Shown in pieces: positions 26,413 through 35,832 of a stretch of DNA of 64,000 nt; position 1 is the first letter of the stretch, and every line of letters starts with the position of its first letter. Position numbers and translations under genes: made by a program. The notes beneath the pieces are model-generated. The model saw nothing but the letters and a program-made list of their open reading frames with translations, had not been told where the DNA came from and did no database searches. This DNA is from Paraburkholderia sp. BL23I1N1 (GTDB lineage: Bacteria; Pseudomonadota; Gammaproteobacteria; Burkholderiales; Burkholderiaceae), in assembly GCF_003610295.1 (NCBI RefSeq), contig NZ_RAPV01000001.1:5394001-5458000 (forward strand), written 5' to 3'.

Positions 26413-27431
26413 CCTGCGATGGGTTCAACGGAGCGGTTGTGGTCTGACACGCGCTGCTGGCGTTGCAGTTTCTGATTGCGCATCAGGCACAGCATGTCGG
26501 CGGCAAGGTGGGCCGCGGCGAGCGCGGTGACGTCGCTGTGATCGTAGGGCGGGGACACTTCCACCACGTCCGCGCCCACCAGATTCACGGCGCCCAGCGC
26601 GCGAACGATCTCCAGCGCCTGTGCCGAACTCAGTCCGCCCGCCACCGGCGTGCCAGTGCCGGGCGCGAAGGCCGGATCGAGACAGTCGATGTCGAAAGTG
26701 AGGTAGGTGGGCGCATCGCCGACGATCGACAACACTTCGTCAATCGTCGCTTGCGCGCCGTTGCGGTGGACCCATGGCGCGTCGAGAATGCGCACGCCCA
26801 TGAAGTCGTCGTTCCAGGTGCGGATGCCGACTTGCACCGAACGCGCAGGGTCGATCAGCCCTTCGCGGATCGCCTTGTAGAACATCGTGCCGTGGTTCAG
26901 CGAATCGGGGTTGTCGTCCGGCCAGGTGTCGCAATGCGCGTCGAAATGAATCAGGCTCAGCGGCTTGCCGTATTTTTCAGCGTGCGCGACCAGCAGCGGA
27001 TAAGTGATGTAGTGATCGCCGCCGAGCGTCAGCATGCGGGTGCCGGTCGCGAGAATCTCGCGGGCGTGAGCGATGATCGCGTCGCGAATGCCAAGCGGGT
27101 TGTGAGCGTCGAACCAGCAGTCGCCGTAGTCGACTACGTTGAGATGATCGAATGGGTCGATGCCCCACGGAAACGCGCCCAGCTCGGCCAGTTGCACCGA
27201 GGCCGCGCGCATGCCCGCCGGGCCGAACCGCGTGCCGGGGCGGAAGGTGGTCGCGAGGTCGAGTGGAATGCCCGATACGGCGACGTCGACGCCGGTGAGG
27301 TCGCGCGTGTAGGGCCGGCGCATGAAGGAGAGCACGCCGGCGTAAGTGGGGGCAGCGGGTTGCGCGGCAGCAGGGTCAGCGCCGGCGGTGGGTTGCAAAG
27401 CGTTCAGATTCAGGGGCAGGTTCTGGGACAT
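26409..27431 (-). CDS. speB: Agmatinase family ureohydrolase
   Basis: A 340-residue arginase-fold Mn enzyme: GGDHYITYPLL, HFDAHCDTW and FDIDCLDPAFAPGTGTP supply the metal-binding histidine and aspartates. It hydrolyses agmatine to putrescine and urea or, in some relatives, guanidinobutyrate or similar compounds. It forms a two-gene operon with the polyamine-binding protein and is divergent from a LysR gene. The symbol reflects the family; substrate is not proven. Confidence 0.85.
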   Translation of the reverse strand: MSQNLPLNLNALQPTAGADPAAAQPAAPTYAGVLSFMRRPYTRDLTGVDVAVSGIPLDLATTFRPGTRFGPAGMRAASVQLAELGAFPWGIDPFDHLNVVDYGDCWFDAHNPLGIRDAIIAHAREILATGTRMLTLGGDHYITYPLLVAHAEKYGKPLSLIHFDAHCDTWPDDNPDSLNHGTMFYKAIREGLIDPARSVQVGIRTWNDDFMGVRILDAPWVHRNGAQATIDEVLSIVGDAPTYLTFDIDCLDPAFAPGTGTPVAGGLSSAQALEIVRALGAVNLVGADVVEVSPPYDHSDVTALAAAHLAADMLCLMRNQKLQRQQRVSDHNRSVEPIAG

Positions 27432-27629
27432 GCAGTGTCGATCCGGTCAGTTTCAATGAGAGCCGTCACACAAATATTTCTCATGTCTGTCGCAGTGGCA
27501 AACTGCGCGGCAGACGACGTGTGAAGGGCAACTGGCGCTATCATTGCGAGGCAATATTCCGGCGAATAGCGAAGAATCTTGCTGGAAGTATCGATATTTC
27601 TAATAGCTGACCGTGGCCATGGTGACCCA

Positions 27630-28517
27630 ATGCGTAGACTTCCCCCACTGCAGGCCTTGCTCGCTTTCGACGCTGCCGCGCGCCTCGGCAGCTTCACGCG
27701 CGCCGCGCAGGAACTGGCGCTGACGCAATCGGCGATCAGCCATCAGATCCAGCAACTCGAGGAATGGACCGGGCAGCCGCTGTTCCGGCGGATCGGGCGT
27801 GGCGTGGCGCTGACGGCCGCCGGCGCGTTGTATGCGCAGACCGTGACGTCGGCGATGACGACCCTCGCGGATGGACGCGATCGCATCGAGCCGTACGGCA
27901 ATCCCGATTCGGTGATCGTCTATTGCGCGCCGCAGTTTGCGACGGGTTGGATCATGCCGCGCATGCCGGCGTTTTCGGCAGCGTTGCCGAACATCGAGAT
28001 CTGGCTCATCACCGGGGACGAGGTGAACGAGATCGATCGTGTCGATGTCGATCTGGTCGTGTCTGCCAAGGAAATCCGCACGCCAGAAGTGATCTGCGAA
28101 CCTTTGCTCGACGAGGAAGCGATCGCTATTTGCGGGCCCATGACCGCGCGCCGTCTACGTTCGGCGCCTTTTCCCGAAGTCCTGACGCAGGCCCCGCTGC
28201 TGGTTCACGAGCCGCGTCCGGAGTGGGCGCCCTGGTTGCCTGAATTGAGGCGCGGCGGTTTGCGTACGCGGCGTGCGATGACGGTCGACGATGCTCGCAT
28301 CCTCGTGGCCGCCGCCGAGCAGGAAGGCGGTATCGCGATGGTGTCCCGCCTCACGGCTGGCGACGCATTGACGAGCGGGCGCGTCGAGGTCTTGCCGCAA
28401 GTGCCGGGGTTCGCGCTCGCGCCGCTCTGGTTGATGCGCTCGGCGCAGCCGGCGCGCTCCGCGGCGGTGGATGCTGTCTATACGTGGATGATGGGGCTCC
28501 GCCGGGGCGGTGATTGA
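27630..28517 (+). CDS. LysR family regulator, GcvA-like
   Basis: A 295-residue protein with MRRLPPLQALLAFDAAARLGS and FTRAAQELALTQSAISHQIQ, the helix-turn-helix style of GcvA-like LysR proteins, followed by the effector domain. ATG 27630 gives this standard N-terminus; the open frame upstream to 27579 does not fit the family. It is divergent from the agmatinase-like gene, separated by 198 bp, and probably controls it. Confidence 0.9.
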   Translation: MRRLPPLQALLAFDAAARLGSFTRAAQELALTQSAISHQIQQLEEWTGQPLFRRIGRGVALTAAGALYAQTVTSAMTTLADGRDRIEPYGNPDSVIVYCAPQFATGWIMPRMPAFSAALPNIEIWLITGDEVNEIDRVDVDLVVSAKEIRTPEVICEPLLDEEAIAICGPMTARRLRSAPFPEVLTQAPLLVHEPRPEWAPWLPELRRGGLRTRRAMTVDDARILVAAAEQEGGIAMVSRLTAGDALTSGRVEVLPQVPGFALAPLWLMRSAQPARSAAVDAVYTWMMGLRRGGD

Positions 28518-28659
28518 GGCGCCGCCATGCCATCCGCGCCTCAACAAATTTCGCAAACTCCGCACCATCTTCCGCCACTGAGGCCGCTATCCTAGCGCCA
28601 TGACGAAGTCCCGCACCGAACGCGACGAATCTGACGATCCCCACTCGCAAGGACTAACT

Positions 28660-29784
28660 ATGTTTCGTTCATGCTGTGCCGCGCTCGGGTGTTCGGCGGC
28701 GTTGTTTTGGGCGGGCGCCGCCGTGCCGGCAGATCATGCTTCCTGGCATGTGGGCGAGGCGACGCGCGTTTTTCATCCCGCTGTGGCCCGTCATTGGCGC
28801 GAGGCGCGGACCCAGGCGCTGGTGACGACCATCTGGTATCCGGCCGATCCGGCTCGCCCCGAGGTTGCGCATGACATCGGCGCGCCCGGTCATCGGCTTT
28901 TCCACGGGCATCCGGCTGCCGTTGATGCGCCGCTTTCCAGTGCGCGCGCAACCTATCCGCTCCTCGTGCTGTCGCACGGTACCGGCGGCAGCGCGGACAG
29001 TCTCGACTGGCTGGCATCGGCGCTCGCCGCCGAGGGCTATATCGTGGCGGGCACCAATCATCCGGGGAACAACGCCCTGGAGCCGCTGACCCGCGACGGC
29101 TTCATGCTCTGGTGGGAACGCGCGACAGATGCCAGCGAAGTGCTGGACGGCGTCCTCGCCGACCCGATGCTGGGTCCGCATGTCGACCGGGACCGGATCG
29201 GCGCAGTGGGCTTCTCGCTCGGTGGGTATACGGTTCTCGAACTGGCGGGCGCGCGAACCAATCTGGCGGCGTTCGAGCGCTTCTGCACGTCACCGGAGGC
29301 CGATGCCATCTGCCACCCGCCGGAACTCGCCAGACTCCATGAGGACCCCGGCGCGCCCCCCTTGATGCTCGCCGCGCTGTCGCCGGAAACGAAGGCGTCA
29401 CAGGCGCGAGTCGGCGACTCGTACCGGGACCCGCGCATCAAGGCGGTCTTTGCGATCGCGCCGGCGCTAGGCGAGGCGTTCGACAGCACCTCGCTCGCGG
29501 ACGTGACCATTCCCGTGTCGCTGCTGGCGGGCATGGCCGACGTGACCGCGCCGGTGGACACCAACATTCACCGCATCGCAGGGTTGATGCCCAAGGCAAG
29601 CATCACGATGGTCCCGCGCGCCTCGCACTACACGTTTCTGGACACCTGCCTCCCCGGAGCGATGGAACGCCTTGCAACGATCTGCAAGGACGATCCGGGT
29701 GTCGATCGCGACGTGGTGCATGCGCAAACCGCCCAACGGGCGGTCGATTTTTTTGCCACCGCCTTGCCCGCGGGCGGCGCGTAG
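28660..29784 (+). CDS. Exported alpha/beta hydrolase (dienelactone hydrolase-like)
   Basis: About 374 residues from ATG 28660, which has AAGGA upstream and opens with a signal peptide (ALGCSAALFWAGAAVPA). Catalytic features: LLVLSHGTGGS oxyanion region, nucleophile serine in GFSLGG, acid near GMADVTAPVD, histidine in ASHYTFLD. The family is the 'predicted dienelactone hydrolase' type, related to platelet-activating-factor acetylhydrolases. Substrate unknown. Convergent with the DHA2 exporter, whose stop is 6 bp away. Confidence 0.85.
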   Translation: MFRSCCAALGCSAALFWAGAAVPADHASWHVGEATRVFHPAVARHWREARTQALVTTIWYPADPARPEVAHDIGAPGHRLFHGHPAAVDAPLSSARATYPLLVLSHGTGGSADSLDWLASALAAEGYIVAGTNHPGNNALEPLTRDGFMLWWERATDASEVLDGVLADPMLGPHVDRDRIGAVGFSLGGYTVLELAGARTNLAAFERFCTSPEADAICHPPELARLHEDPGAPPLMLAALSPETKASQARVGDSYRDPRIKAVFAIAPALGEAFDSTSLADVTIPVSLLAGMADVTAPVDTNIHRIAGLMPKASITMVPRASHYTFLDTCLPGAMERLATICKDDPGVDRDVVHAQTAQRAVDFFATALPAGGA

Positions 29785-29790
29785 CGAAGC

Positions 29791-31284
29791 TCAGTCCTCA
29801 AGCGGCGACAACGTTTCCAGCGGGACCTTCTTCGCCGGCCCGATATTGACTGCGGGCACGAAGCCCAGCAGCACGACCACAAAAATCGCAATCGCAAAGA
29901 TCGAGATGAAGGTCAGATGCAGCGACTGATGCAACACCATGCGGATCATGTCGCTGTCGGCGAGACTCGCCACGTGATTCTGCAGCAACGCTTTCAATTG
30001 ATCCGAGGTGACCACGGCGACGTCCTTCGAGTGACTGAGCCCGAAGTTGAGCACCGCGCCGAACAGGGTCGCGCCCAGCGTGCTGCCGAGATTGCGCGAA
30101 AAGAGATTCGACGCGGTGGCGCTGCCGCGCTCGTTCATCTCGACGATTTCCTGAATCAGCACCAGCGAACTGACACTCGATGTGCCCATGCCGAAGCCCA
30201 TGATGAGCGAGCCGAACGCCGCGACGAGCGGCGAGCCGCCAGGCTGCAGGAACATGAGCAGGAACGCGCCGAGCGGCACGAACGCGCTGCCGCCGATCAG
30301 AATGCGCCGCAAGCCGATGCGGTGAAACGATTTCGCCGCGAGCGTCGCGCCCGCCGGCCAGCCCACCATCATCATCGTGAGTGCCAGACCGGCGACCACC
30401 GGCGAGCGGTGCAGCACGCCCTGAACATACATCGGCAGGAAGGTGGTGGCACCCATCAGGATCATGCCGGACAGCACGGTTGCGGCATTGCACGCGGCAA
30501 TCGGCCGGCGGCTCCAGAGCGCGAACGAGATCATCGGCTCGGCCGCGCGGCGCTCCTGGAATACGAACAGCAACAGGCACAGTGCGAACGCGGCGCCTGC
30601 GAGCGAGGCACGGGCCATGTCGTCGTCGCCGGCGTAAGTCAGTGCCATCATCAGAGCCGCGATGGCCGCCATGAACAGCGCCGCGCCCGCGAAGTCGATC
30701 GACGGACGCGCATGCCGCTCCGATTCGCGCAGGAACGCGATGAAGCCGGCTGCGGAGGCAAGGCCGATCGGTACGTTCATCCAGAAGATCCACGCCCACG
30801 AGAGGTTGTGAATGATGAAGCCGCCGACCATTGGCCCGACCACCGCTGAAATGGCCCACACGCTGGCAAGATAACCCTGCACCTTGCCGCGTTCGCGCGC
30901 CGGATAGAGATCGGCGACGATGGTGAGCGTGACCGGCTGGATCGCGCCCGCGCCGATGCCTTGAATCAGGCGGAACACGATCATGGCGGGCATCGACCAG
31001 GCGAAGCCGGCCAACACCGAGCCGAGCAGAAAGATCGCGATGCCGGCGAGCATGACCGGCTTGCGCCCATAGAGATCGGCGAGCTTGCCGAAGACCACGG
31101 TCATGGCGGTTTGCGTTAGCAGGAACGATGAAAAGACCCAGCTATACAGATGCAGATCGCCGAGTTGCGCGACGATCTGCGGCATGGCGGTGGACACGAT
31201 GGTGGCTTCGATGGCGACCATCGCCATTGAGGCCATGACTGCGGCAATGACTAAAGGACGCGACGATTGCGGGCTGCGGGACAT
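29791..31284 (-). CDS. DHA2 family multidrug exporter (14-helix MFS)
   Basis: A 497-residue membrane protein with about 14 hydrophobic segments. MFS motif A appears as GKLADLYGRKPVMLAG; motif C-type glycine/proline pattern is in the fifth helix (ISAVVGPMVGGF). These fit the drug:H+ antiporter-2 family, which uses the proton gradient to expel drugs or metabolites. No adjacent regulator, and the substrate is unknown. Confidence 0.88.
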   Translation of the reverse strand: MSRSPQSSRPLVIAAVMASMAMVAIEATIVSTAMPQIVAQLGDLHLYSWVFSSFLLTQTAMTVVFGKLADLYGRKPVMLAGIAIFLLGSVLAGFAWSMPAMIVFRLIQGIGAGAIQPVTLTIVADLYPARERGKVQGYLASVWAISAVVGPMVGGFIIHNLSWAWIFWMNVPIGLASAAGFIAFLRESERHARPSIDFAGAALFMAAIAALMMALTYAGDDDMARASLAGAAFALCLLLFVFQERRAAEPMISFALWSRRPIAACNAATVLSGMILMGATTFLPMYVQGVLHRSPVVAGLALTMMMVGWPAGATLAAKSFHRIGLRRILIGGSAFVPLGAFLLMFLQPGGSPLVAAFGSLIMGFGMGTSSVSSLVLIQEIVEMNERGSATASNLFSRNLGSTLGATLFGAVLNFGLSHSKDVAVVTSDQLKALLQNHVASLADSDMIRMVLHQSLHLTFISIFAIAIFVVVLLGFVPAVNIGPAKKVPLETLSPLED

Positions 31285-31566
31285 GGGGCGGTAGTATTAG
31301 GATGTGGGAAGCGTCCGGCGGTGTGACAGGTGAGAGCCATGCCGGGACGCAAAAGCGCGGCCGTCAGAAGGCGGCCGAGGTCGAGTATGCACCTTGCGGA
31401 GAATATGCGCTGAACGCGGAAAGCGGTGACCGGGCTAAAGCGGCAAGTAAGCGGATTTAAAGCGCGAAGTTGAAGCGCGAAGTCAAAGCGGAGTTAAAGC
31501 AACGCCAAAGCGCCCTGGCACAAGTTTCGCCCATTCAGCGTGAATTTCGCCAAATGGAGGGTCATT

Positions 31567-31827
31567 ATGAGGATCGAATTCACCGGACGCCGTGAAGTGG
31601 TGGCAGCGGCGCGCGTCGCCTTCGAAGCCAATGTCGATGGGACTGACGTCTGGTGCAGCGTGTCGCTGGATGCGCTGAACGACCATTTCGGCAACGAGGG
31701 TCCATCGGCCCACAATCTGGTCGGGACCTTTGAAGCCAATCGCGCGCGGATTGAAAATGCTACGCGCCGGGTCCTCGAAAAAAATGGGGGAAAATCCGTG
31801 GAACTCGAAACCGGGGATTTCAACTGA
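31567..31827 (+). CDS. DUF1488 family protein
   Basis: An 86-residue protein starting MRIEFTGRREVVAAARVAFEA, with WCSVSLDALNDHFG in the middle and ENATRRVLEKNGG near the end. ATG 31567 has a strong TGGAGG site at 31555-31560. The pattern matches the small DUF1488 family of Burkholderiaceae by recall. No function known; no membrane segment. Confidence 0.75.
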   Translation: MRIEFTGRREVVAAARVAFEANVDGTDVWCSVSLDALNDHFGNEGPSAHNLVGTFEANRARIENATRRVLEKNGGKSVELETGDFN

Positions 31828-31852
31828 GGCCCGAGCGGCCCCGATCCTGACC

Positions 31853-31903
31853 TGGGAGGGCGGGCCGGCATGTGAGCGCCGGGCCCGCTCCCATAGCTTT
31901 TCA
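31853..31903 (+). terminator. Probable terminator after the DUF1488 gene
   Basis: TGGGAG (31853-31858) pairs with CTCCCA (31888-31893), with further GC pairing of CGGGCC and GGGCCCG inside, followed by TAGCTTTTC. The T tail is short. Confidence 0.5.
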
Positions 31904-32117
31904 CCGGCAAACCACCTACGCTTCAAAGCACCCGGCCACAATCCCCATTGTCTGTTGTCTCGCCCGACATCGTCGCCTCCACGCGATTGTGGACGCCGGT
32001 ACGCGGTCGAGTCCGGGAATGGCGCGCCGTGTAATCGGACGGCGGATCTTTCCGCAGGTGCTGGCGAAGCGCGACGGATTCGTCTGACTTCACGTCCCCG
32101 CGCGCGTGGAGAACGTC

Positions 32118-32621
32118 ATGAAACCAACGCAGCAGTTTCTCGCCGCCATCGTACTGGCGCTCATGGCATTCTGCGCGCCAGTGCCAAATGCTGTTGCTCA
32201 GGCGGCGGACAGCCTCGTGGGATCGTGGTCGCTCGTCTCGCTGACGGTGGCGAAGAGCGGCAACGAAGCAGAATTGCTCGGCCCGCATCCGCAAGGGCAA
32301 CTCATCTTCGGGAACGACGGCCGCTACGTGCTGCTCGTGCTGAGTGCCGACCTGCCGAAATTCACGTCGGGGGACCGGCAGCAAGGCACGCCGGAAGAGA
32401 ACGCGAAGGTCGCCCGCGGCCACGTCGCGCATTTCGGCACGTATACCGTGGACACGGCGGCGCACGTTATCGTCTTTCACATCAGGAAGAGCACCTTTCC
32501 GAACTGGGACGCCGACGTTCAGCGCCGCCCATTTACGCTCGACGGCAACCGGCTGACGTACATCACGCCGGGTGCCTTCGGCTATGGATCGTCGAAAGTC
32601 GTGTGGCAACGCATGAAATAG
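32118..32621 (+). CDS. Exported lipocalin-like domain protein
   Basis: About 167 residues from ATG 32118 with GGAGA upstream. Signal peptide about 1-31 (LAAIVLALMAFCAPVPNAVA). The mature part begins DSLVGSWSLVSL, the opening of lipocalin-like domain (PF13924-type) proteins, and continues with a predicted beta barrel (GQLIFGNDGRYVLLVL, VIVFHIRKSTFPNW). Such proteins are of unknown role. It stands alone before the porin gene. Confidence 0.75.
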   Translation: MKPTQQFLAAIVLALMAFCAPVPNAVAQAADSLVGSWSLVSLTVAKSGNEAELLGPHPQGQLIFGNDGRYVLLVLSADLPKFTSGDRQQGTPEENAKVARGHVAHFGTYTVDTAAHVIVFHIRKSTFPNWDADVQRRPFTLDGNRLTYITPGAFGYGSSKVVWQRMK

Positions 32622-32875
32622 CGCACTGCACCGGCGGGCCGGCTTGTTGTTCGCACGCAACCTGTCCCGCGGCGCCGGCGTGCCGGTCAGCGTCTTCGGG
32701 TGGTCAAGACACAGCGCACTGTCGCATCGCGTCAGGATTGCTGCATGTTGATGAACGATTGTTCCTGAATTTATAAAGGACTGCTCCAAGGCCCAGCCAT
32801 TCGTTTTACGGTTCCGGGTTTTTATACTCCGCGTCGCTGTTCAACACCCGACCTCAGCTACGCAGGAGCATTACC

Positions 32876-34027
32876 GTGAAAAAGATTTCCGCCGCAGTCG
32901 CGGCGTTCGCAGCACTTGCCGCTACCGCGGCGCACGCACAAAGTTCGGTCACGCTGTATGGCCTCATTGACGCGGGCGTGATGTATACCAACAACGTCAA
33001 GAAGGGCGGCTCGCAGGGCGCGCTCGTTCAGGCGACGAGCGGCAATATCAACGGCAGCCGCTTCGGCTTGCGCGGCGGCGAGGATCTCGGCGGCGGCATG
33101 AAGGCCATCTTCGTGCTTGAAAACGGCTACAACGTGCAGAACGGCAAGCTCGGCCAGAACAACCGCATGTTCGGCCGCCAGGCATTTGCCGGCCTGAGCA
33201 GCACGCAATTCGGCACGCTTACGCTCGGTCGCCAGTACGACTCGCTCGTCGACTTCGTCGCGCCGCTATCGGGCACGGCCGGCACCTTCGGCGATACAGG
33301 CTTCGCCCATCCGTTCGACAACGACAACCTGAATCACTCGGTACGGATCAGCAACGCCGTCAAGTACACAAGCGTGAACTACGGCGGGCTGAAGTTCGGC
33401 GGCCTCTACGCGTTTTCGAACAACACCGGCTTTGCGATCAATCGTGCTTATAGCGCGGGGGTGAGCTATAGCAACGGTCCGTTCAAGGCGGCCGCGGGCT
33501 ACCTGCAGATCAACGGTTCCAACTCGACGACGAACACGGGCGGCGCGGTCGATCTCGCGGAATCGACGGCCAATGGCACGGTCGGTTTCCAGCTTGGCGC
33601 GGATGTTCAGCGCACGGCCGGGGCGGCATTGAGCTACGGCTTCGGGCCGGTGACGACGGGTTTTGTCTACACGCATAGCCAGTTTCAGAATACGGCGTCG
33701 TTCGGTGCGACGCATGGGTCCATGCGTTTCAACAACTTCGAAGTGAATGGCAAGTACGCGGTGACGCCTGCACTAAGCCTCGGTGCTTCGTACACATACA
33801 CGAACGCGCATGTTGGCGGCACGTCGACATTTGGCACCGATCCGAAGTGGAATCAGGTGAATCTGCAGGCCGTCTATGCGTTGTCGCTGCGCACGGACGT
33901 GTACGCCGAGGCGATGGTTCAGCACGTGAGCGGTGAGGGCTACACCGCCTTCATCAATACGGCGGGCGGCGCGTCTTCGACCGGTAACCAGGTGGTGGGT
34001 ACGGTGGGCTTGCGCACGCGCTTCTGA
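32876..34027 (+). CDS. Outer membrane porin (Burkholderia OmpC type)
   Basis: A 383-residue general diffusion porin. Signal peptide 1-21 ending AAHA; mature start QSSVTLYGLIDAGVMYT, the hallmark of Gram-negative porin family 4 in betaproteobacteria. It ends VGLRTRF with a C-terminal phenylalanine as needed for barrel assembly. A TATACT box at 32823-32828 may be the -10. It is similar to the porin at 40689 but not identical, with longer loops around residues 125-140 and 215-230. Confidence 0.92.
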   Translation: MKKISAAVAAFAALAATAAHAQSSVTLYGLIDAGVMYTNNVKKGGSQGALVQATSGNINGSRFGLRGGEDLGGGMKAIFVLENGYNVQNGKLGQNNRMFGRQAFAGLSSTQFGTLTLGRQYDSLVDFVAPLSGTAGTFGDTGFAHPFDNDNLNHSVRISNAVKYTSVNYGGLKFGGLYAFSNNTGFAINRAYSAGVSYSNGPFKAAAGYLQINGSNSTTNTGGAVDLAESTANGTVGFQLGADVQRTAGAALSYGFGPVTTGFVYTHSQFQNTASFGATHGSMRFNNFEVNGKYAVTPALSLGASYTYTNAHVGGTSTFGTDPKWNQVNLQAVYALSLRTDVYAEAMVQHVSGEGYTAFINTAGGASSTGNQVVGTVGLRTRF

Positions 34028-34249
34028 TCGCGGCACGCGTCATTCATGTCGCAATGCATGGCGCAGTTGCAAACATTGCGATATTCCTCCGGCCGTGCGT
34101 GGCCGGGCGATTTCTCCAGACTCAACAACAATCCCTTCGATGTGCGCCAGTTATTCCCGGAGGAATTGGGGCTAATAATAGGTTCTGCGGTCACGGAGCG
34201 CATCGCTCGACAGACCGCAACCCATCACTCATCGGAGGTTGTTTTTATC

Positions 34250-34558
34250 ATGAAGTCTTTGATCAAGGCCGTCGTTATCGTTGCTTCGCTTGCTGCCTCG
34301 GCCACCGTTTTTGCGCAATCGAATTCCCGTATCACGCGCGAGCAGGTGCGTGCCGAACTGGTTCAACTTCAGCAGGCGGGTTATCGCGTCGGTGACGGCG
34401 ACGAAGCGCATTATCCCGACGCGATCCAGGCCGCGGAAGCACGGATTGCCGCGCAAAACAGCAACATGAGCGGCTACGGCGGCAGCGTTGCAGGGACATC
34501 GCAGAGCGGACGCCCGGCGGTTTCCTCTGCCGACTGGAATGCGATGTATAGCCGCTAA
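34250..34558 (+). CDS. DUF4148 small exported protein
   Basis: A 102-residue protein from ATG 34250 with GGAGG at 34234. Signal peptide MKSLIKAVVIVASLAASATVFA, then the DUF4148 motif ITREQVRAELVQLQQAGY and HYPDAIQAAEARI. These small periplasmic proteins are abundant in Burkholderia and of unknown function. The frame extends upstream to 34046 but that part is not protein-like. It is followed by a strongly structured 250-bp stretch. Confidence 0.88.
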   Translation: MKSLIKAVVIVASLAASATVFAQSNSRITREQVRAELVQLQQAGYRVGDGDEAHYPDAIQAAEARIAAQNSNMSGYGGSVAGTSQSGRPAVSSADWNAMYSR

Positions 34559-34606
34559 ATCATTCGCTTTTCCAAAGACGCGGTCGGTGGCGATCGACCC
34601 GGTTGT

Positions 34607-34814
34607 GTTGCGCTTATGCGTGCAGCGAAGTGACGGCGCGCATTAGCGCAACGCGTTTGGGTTCAAGCCACGAAGCGGGCGAGCGATGGAAAGGATTCTT
34701 CCAGACTCGCGTATATATCCGCTTCGTCCGCGCAGGTACAGTACTGATGCACGCACGGTTTCCGGTGTGCGAGCGAGAGAGTTGGCCCCGGCTGGCAACA
34801 TCCGGGGTTTTTTT
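34607..34814 (+). ncRNA. Candidate structured RNA: consecutive hairpins ending in a terminator
   Basis: Four hairpins follow each other. First, 34607-34620 pairs with 34639-34652, 14-base arms with one mismatch. Second, a nested stem: CGAAGCGG (34671) with CCGCTTCG (34719), GCGAG with CTCGC, TGGAA with TTCCA. Third, CGCAC (34752) with GTGCG (34767). Fourth, CCCCGG (34786-34791) with CCGGGG (34802-34807), followed by seven T. It starts 49 bp after a DUF4148 gene and ends 190 bp before carbonic anhydrase. It could be a small RNA, a 3' UTR, or a leader with attenuator. No promoter is obvious and no family was recognised. Confidence 0.5.
34786..34814 (+). terminator. Rho-independent terminator without an obvious gene
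   Basis: CCCCGG, ten-base loop, CCGGGG, then TTTTTTT. The nearest upstream gene ends 227 bp away, so the terminator either belongs to a small RNA or attenuates the carbonic anhydrase transcript. Confidence 0.85.
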
Positions 34815-35004
34815 ATCTTCGGCGTCAGGATGGGCGGGCGTACAGTTTGTGTTTAAGAATCGACCACAAGCTTGCAACGTCGACCGATGAAGGATAAGGC
34901 CGTGACCGCGGCTGCGGTATAGTCGCGCGAACCGATCGCAGACACGCCTCGGGCCTTTGCCGCAGGTTCGGCAGGCTTAAGGCTTTGACTATCCGGAGAA
35001 CGTC

Positions 35005-35640
35005 GTGCAGGAAATCATAGATGGGCTCATCCGCTTTCAACGCGAGGTCTTCCCGCAGCAAAGCGCATTGTTCAAACGTTTGTCGATCTCGCAGCGTCCG
35101 AACACGTTGTTCGTGACCTGCTCGGACAGCCGTGTCGTTCCCGAGCTACTGACCCAGGTGGAGCCCGGCGCACTGTTCGTCATCCGCAACGCGGGCAACA
35201 TCGTGCCGTCATATGGCCCGGAGCCGGGTGGGGTCTCGGCTACCGTCGAATATGCGGTGGCGGTACTGGGCGTGCAGGATATCGTGATTTGCGGGCACTC
35301 TAATTGCGGGGCGATGACGGCGATCTGCACGTGCAAGAACCTGGATCATCTGCCGGCAGTGGCGGGTTGGCTCCGTCACGCCGATGCGGCGAAAGCGATT
35401 AACGCGTCACGAACTTACGCATCGGATGCGGAGCGTCTCGACGCTTTGGTCAAAGATAACGTGATGGCTCAACTGGCGAACATTCGCACGCATCCGTCGG
35501 TGGCCGTGGGCCTCGCGAACAAAACACTGCGATTGCACGGCTGGATTTTCAACATCGGAAGTGGCGCGATGCTCGCACTGGATGGGCGCACAGGGCAGTT
35601 CTTGCCCTTGGTGGAGAACCCTGAAATTTATGTTGTCTGA
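35005..35640 (+). CDS. Beta-class carbonic anhydrase
   Basis: A 211-residue zinc enzyme from GTG 35005, with CCGGAGAA upstream. Zinc ligands C39, H98 and C101 lie in TCSDSR and [10 protein letters not shown]41 and R43 form the catalytic dyad. It interconverts CO2 and bicarbonate in the cytosol and supplies bicarbonate to carboxylases. It appears monocistronic. Length is normal for the class. Confidence 0.93.
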   Translation: MQEIIDGLIRFQREVFPQQSALFKRLSISQRPNTLFVTCSDSRVVPELLTQVEPGALFVIRNAGNIVPSYGPEPGGVSATVEYAVAVLGVQDIVICGHSNCGAMTAICTCKNLDHLPAVAGWLRHADAAKAINASRTYASDAERLDALVKDNVMAQLANIRTHPSVAVGLANKTLRLHGWIFNIGSGAMLALDGRTGQFLPLVENPEIYVV

Positions 35641-35832
35641 CGCGGCGTTGTAATGTGCGGCGCGGCTGTTTGCGAATCGTGACAATCGTGCCAATCGCGT
35701 CGGCCGCGCTTAGCAAACGGGAAAACATCTTCTGCGTTCCGGATAGCCGCCTATACTGCCAGAACGCTTGGAGCCGGCGACGCCGATCGACGGCTTGGTG
35801 CAGCGCGAATTGAACTGACTCGCGAGGTTTCC

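Noticed and set aside
34603..34890. Possible 95-codon gene over the structured stretch
   Set aside because: No ribosome site, no recognisable protein style, and it spans a terminator and strong hairpins.
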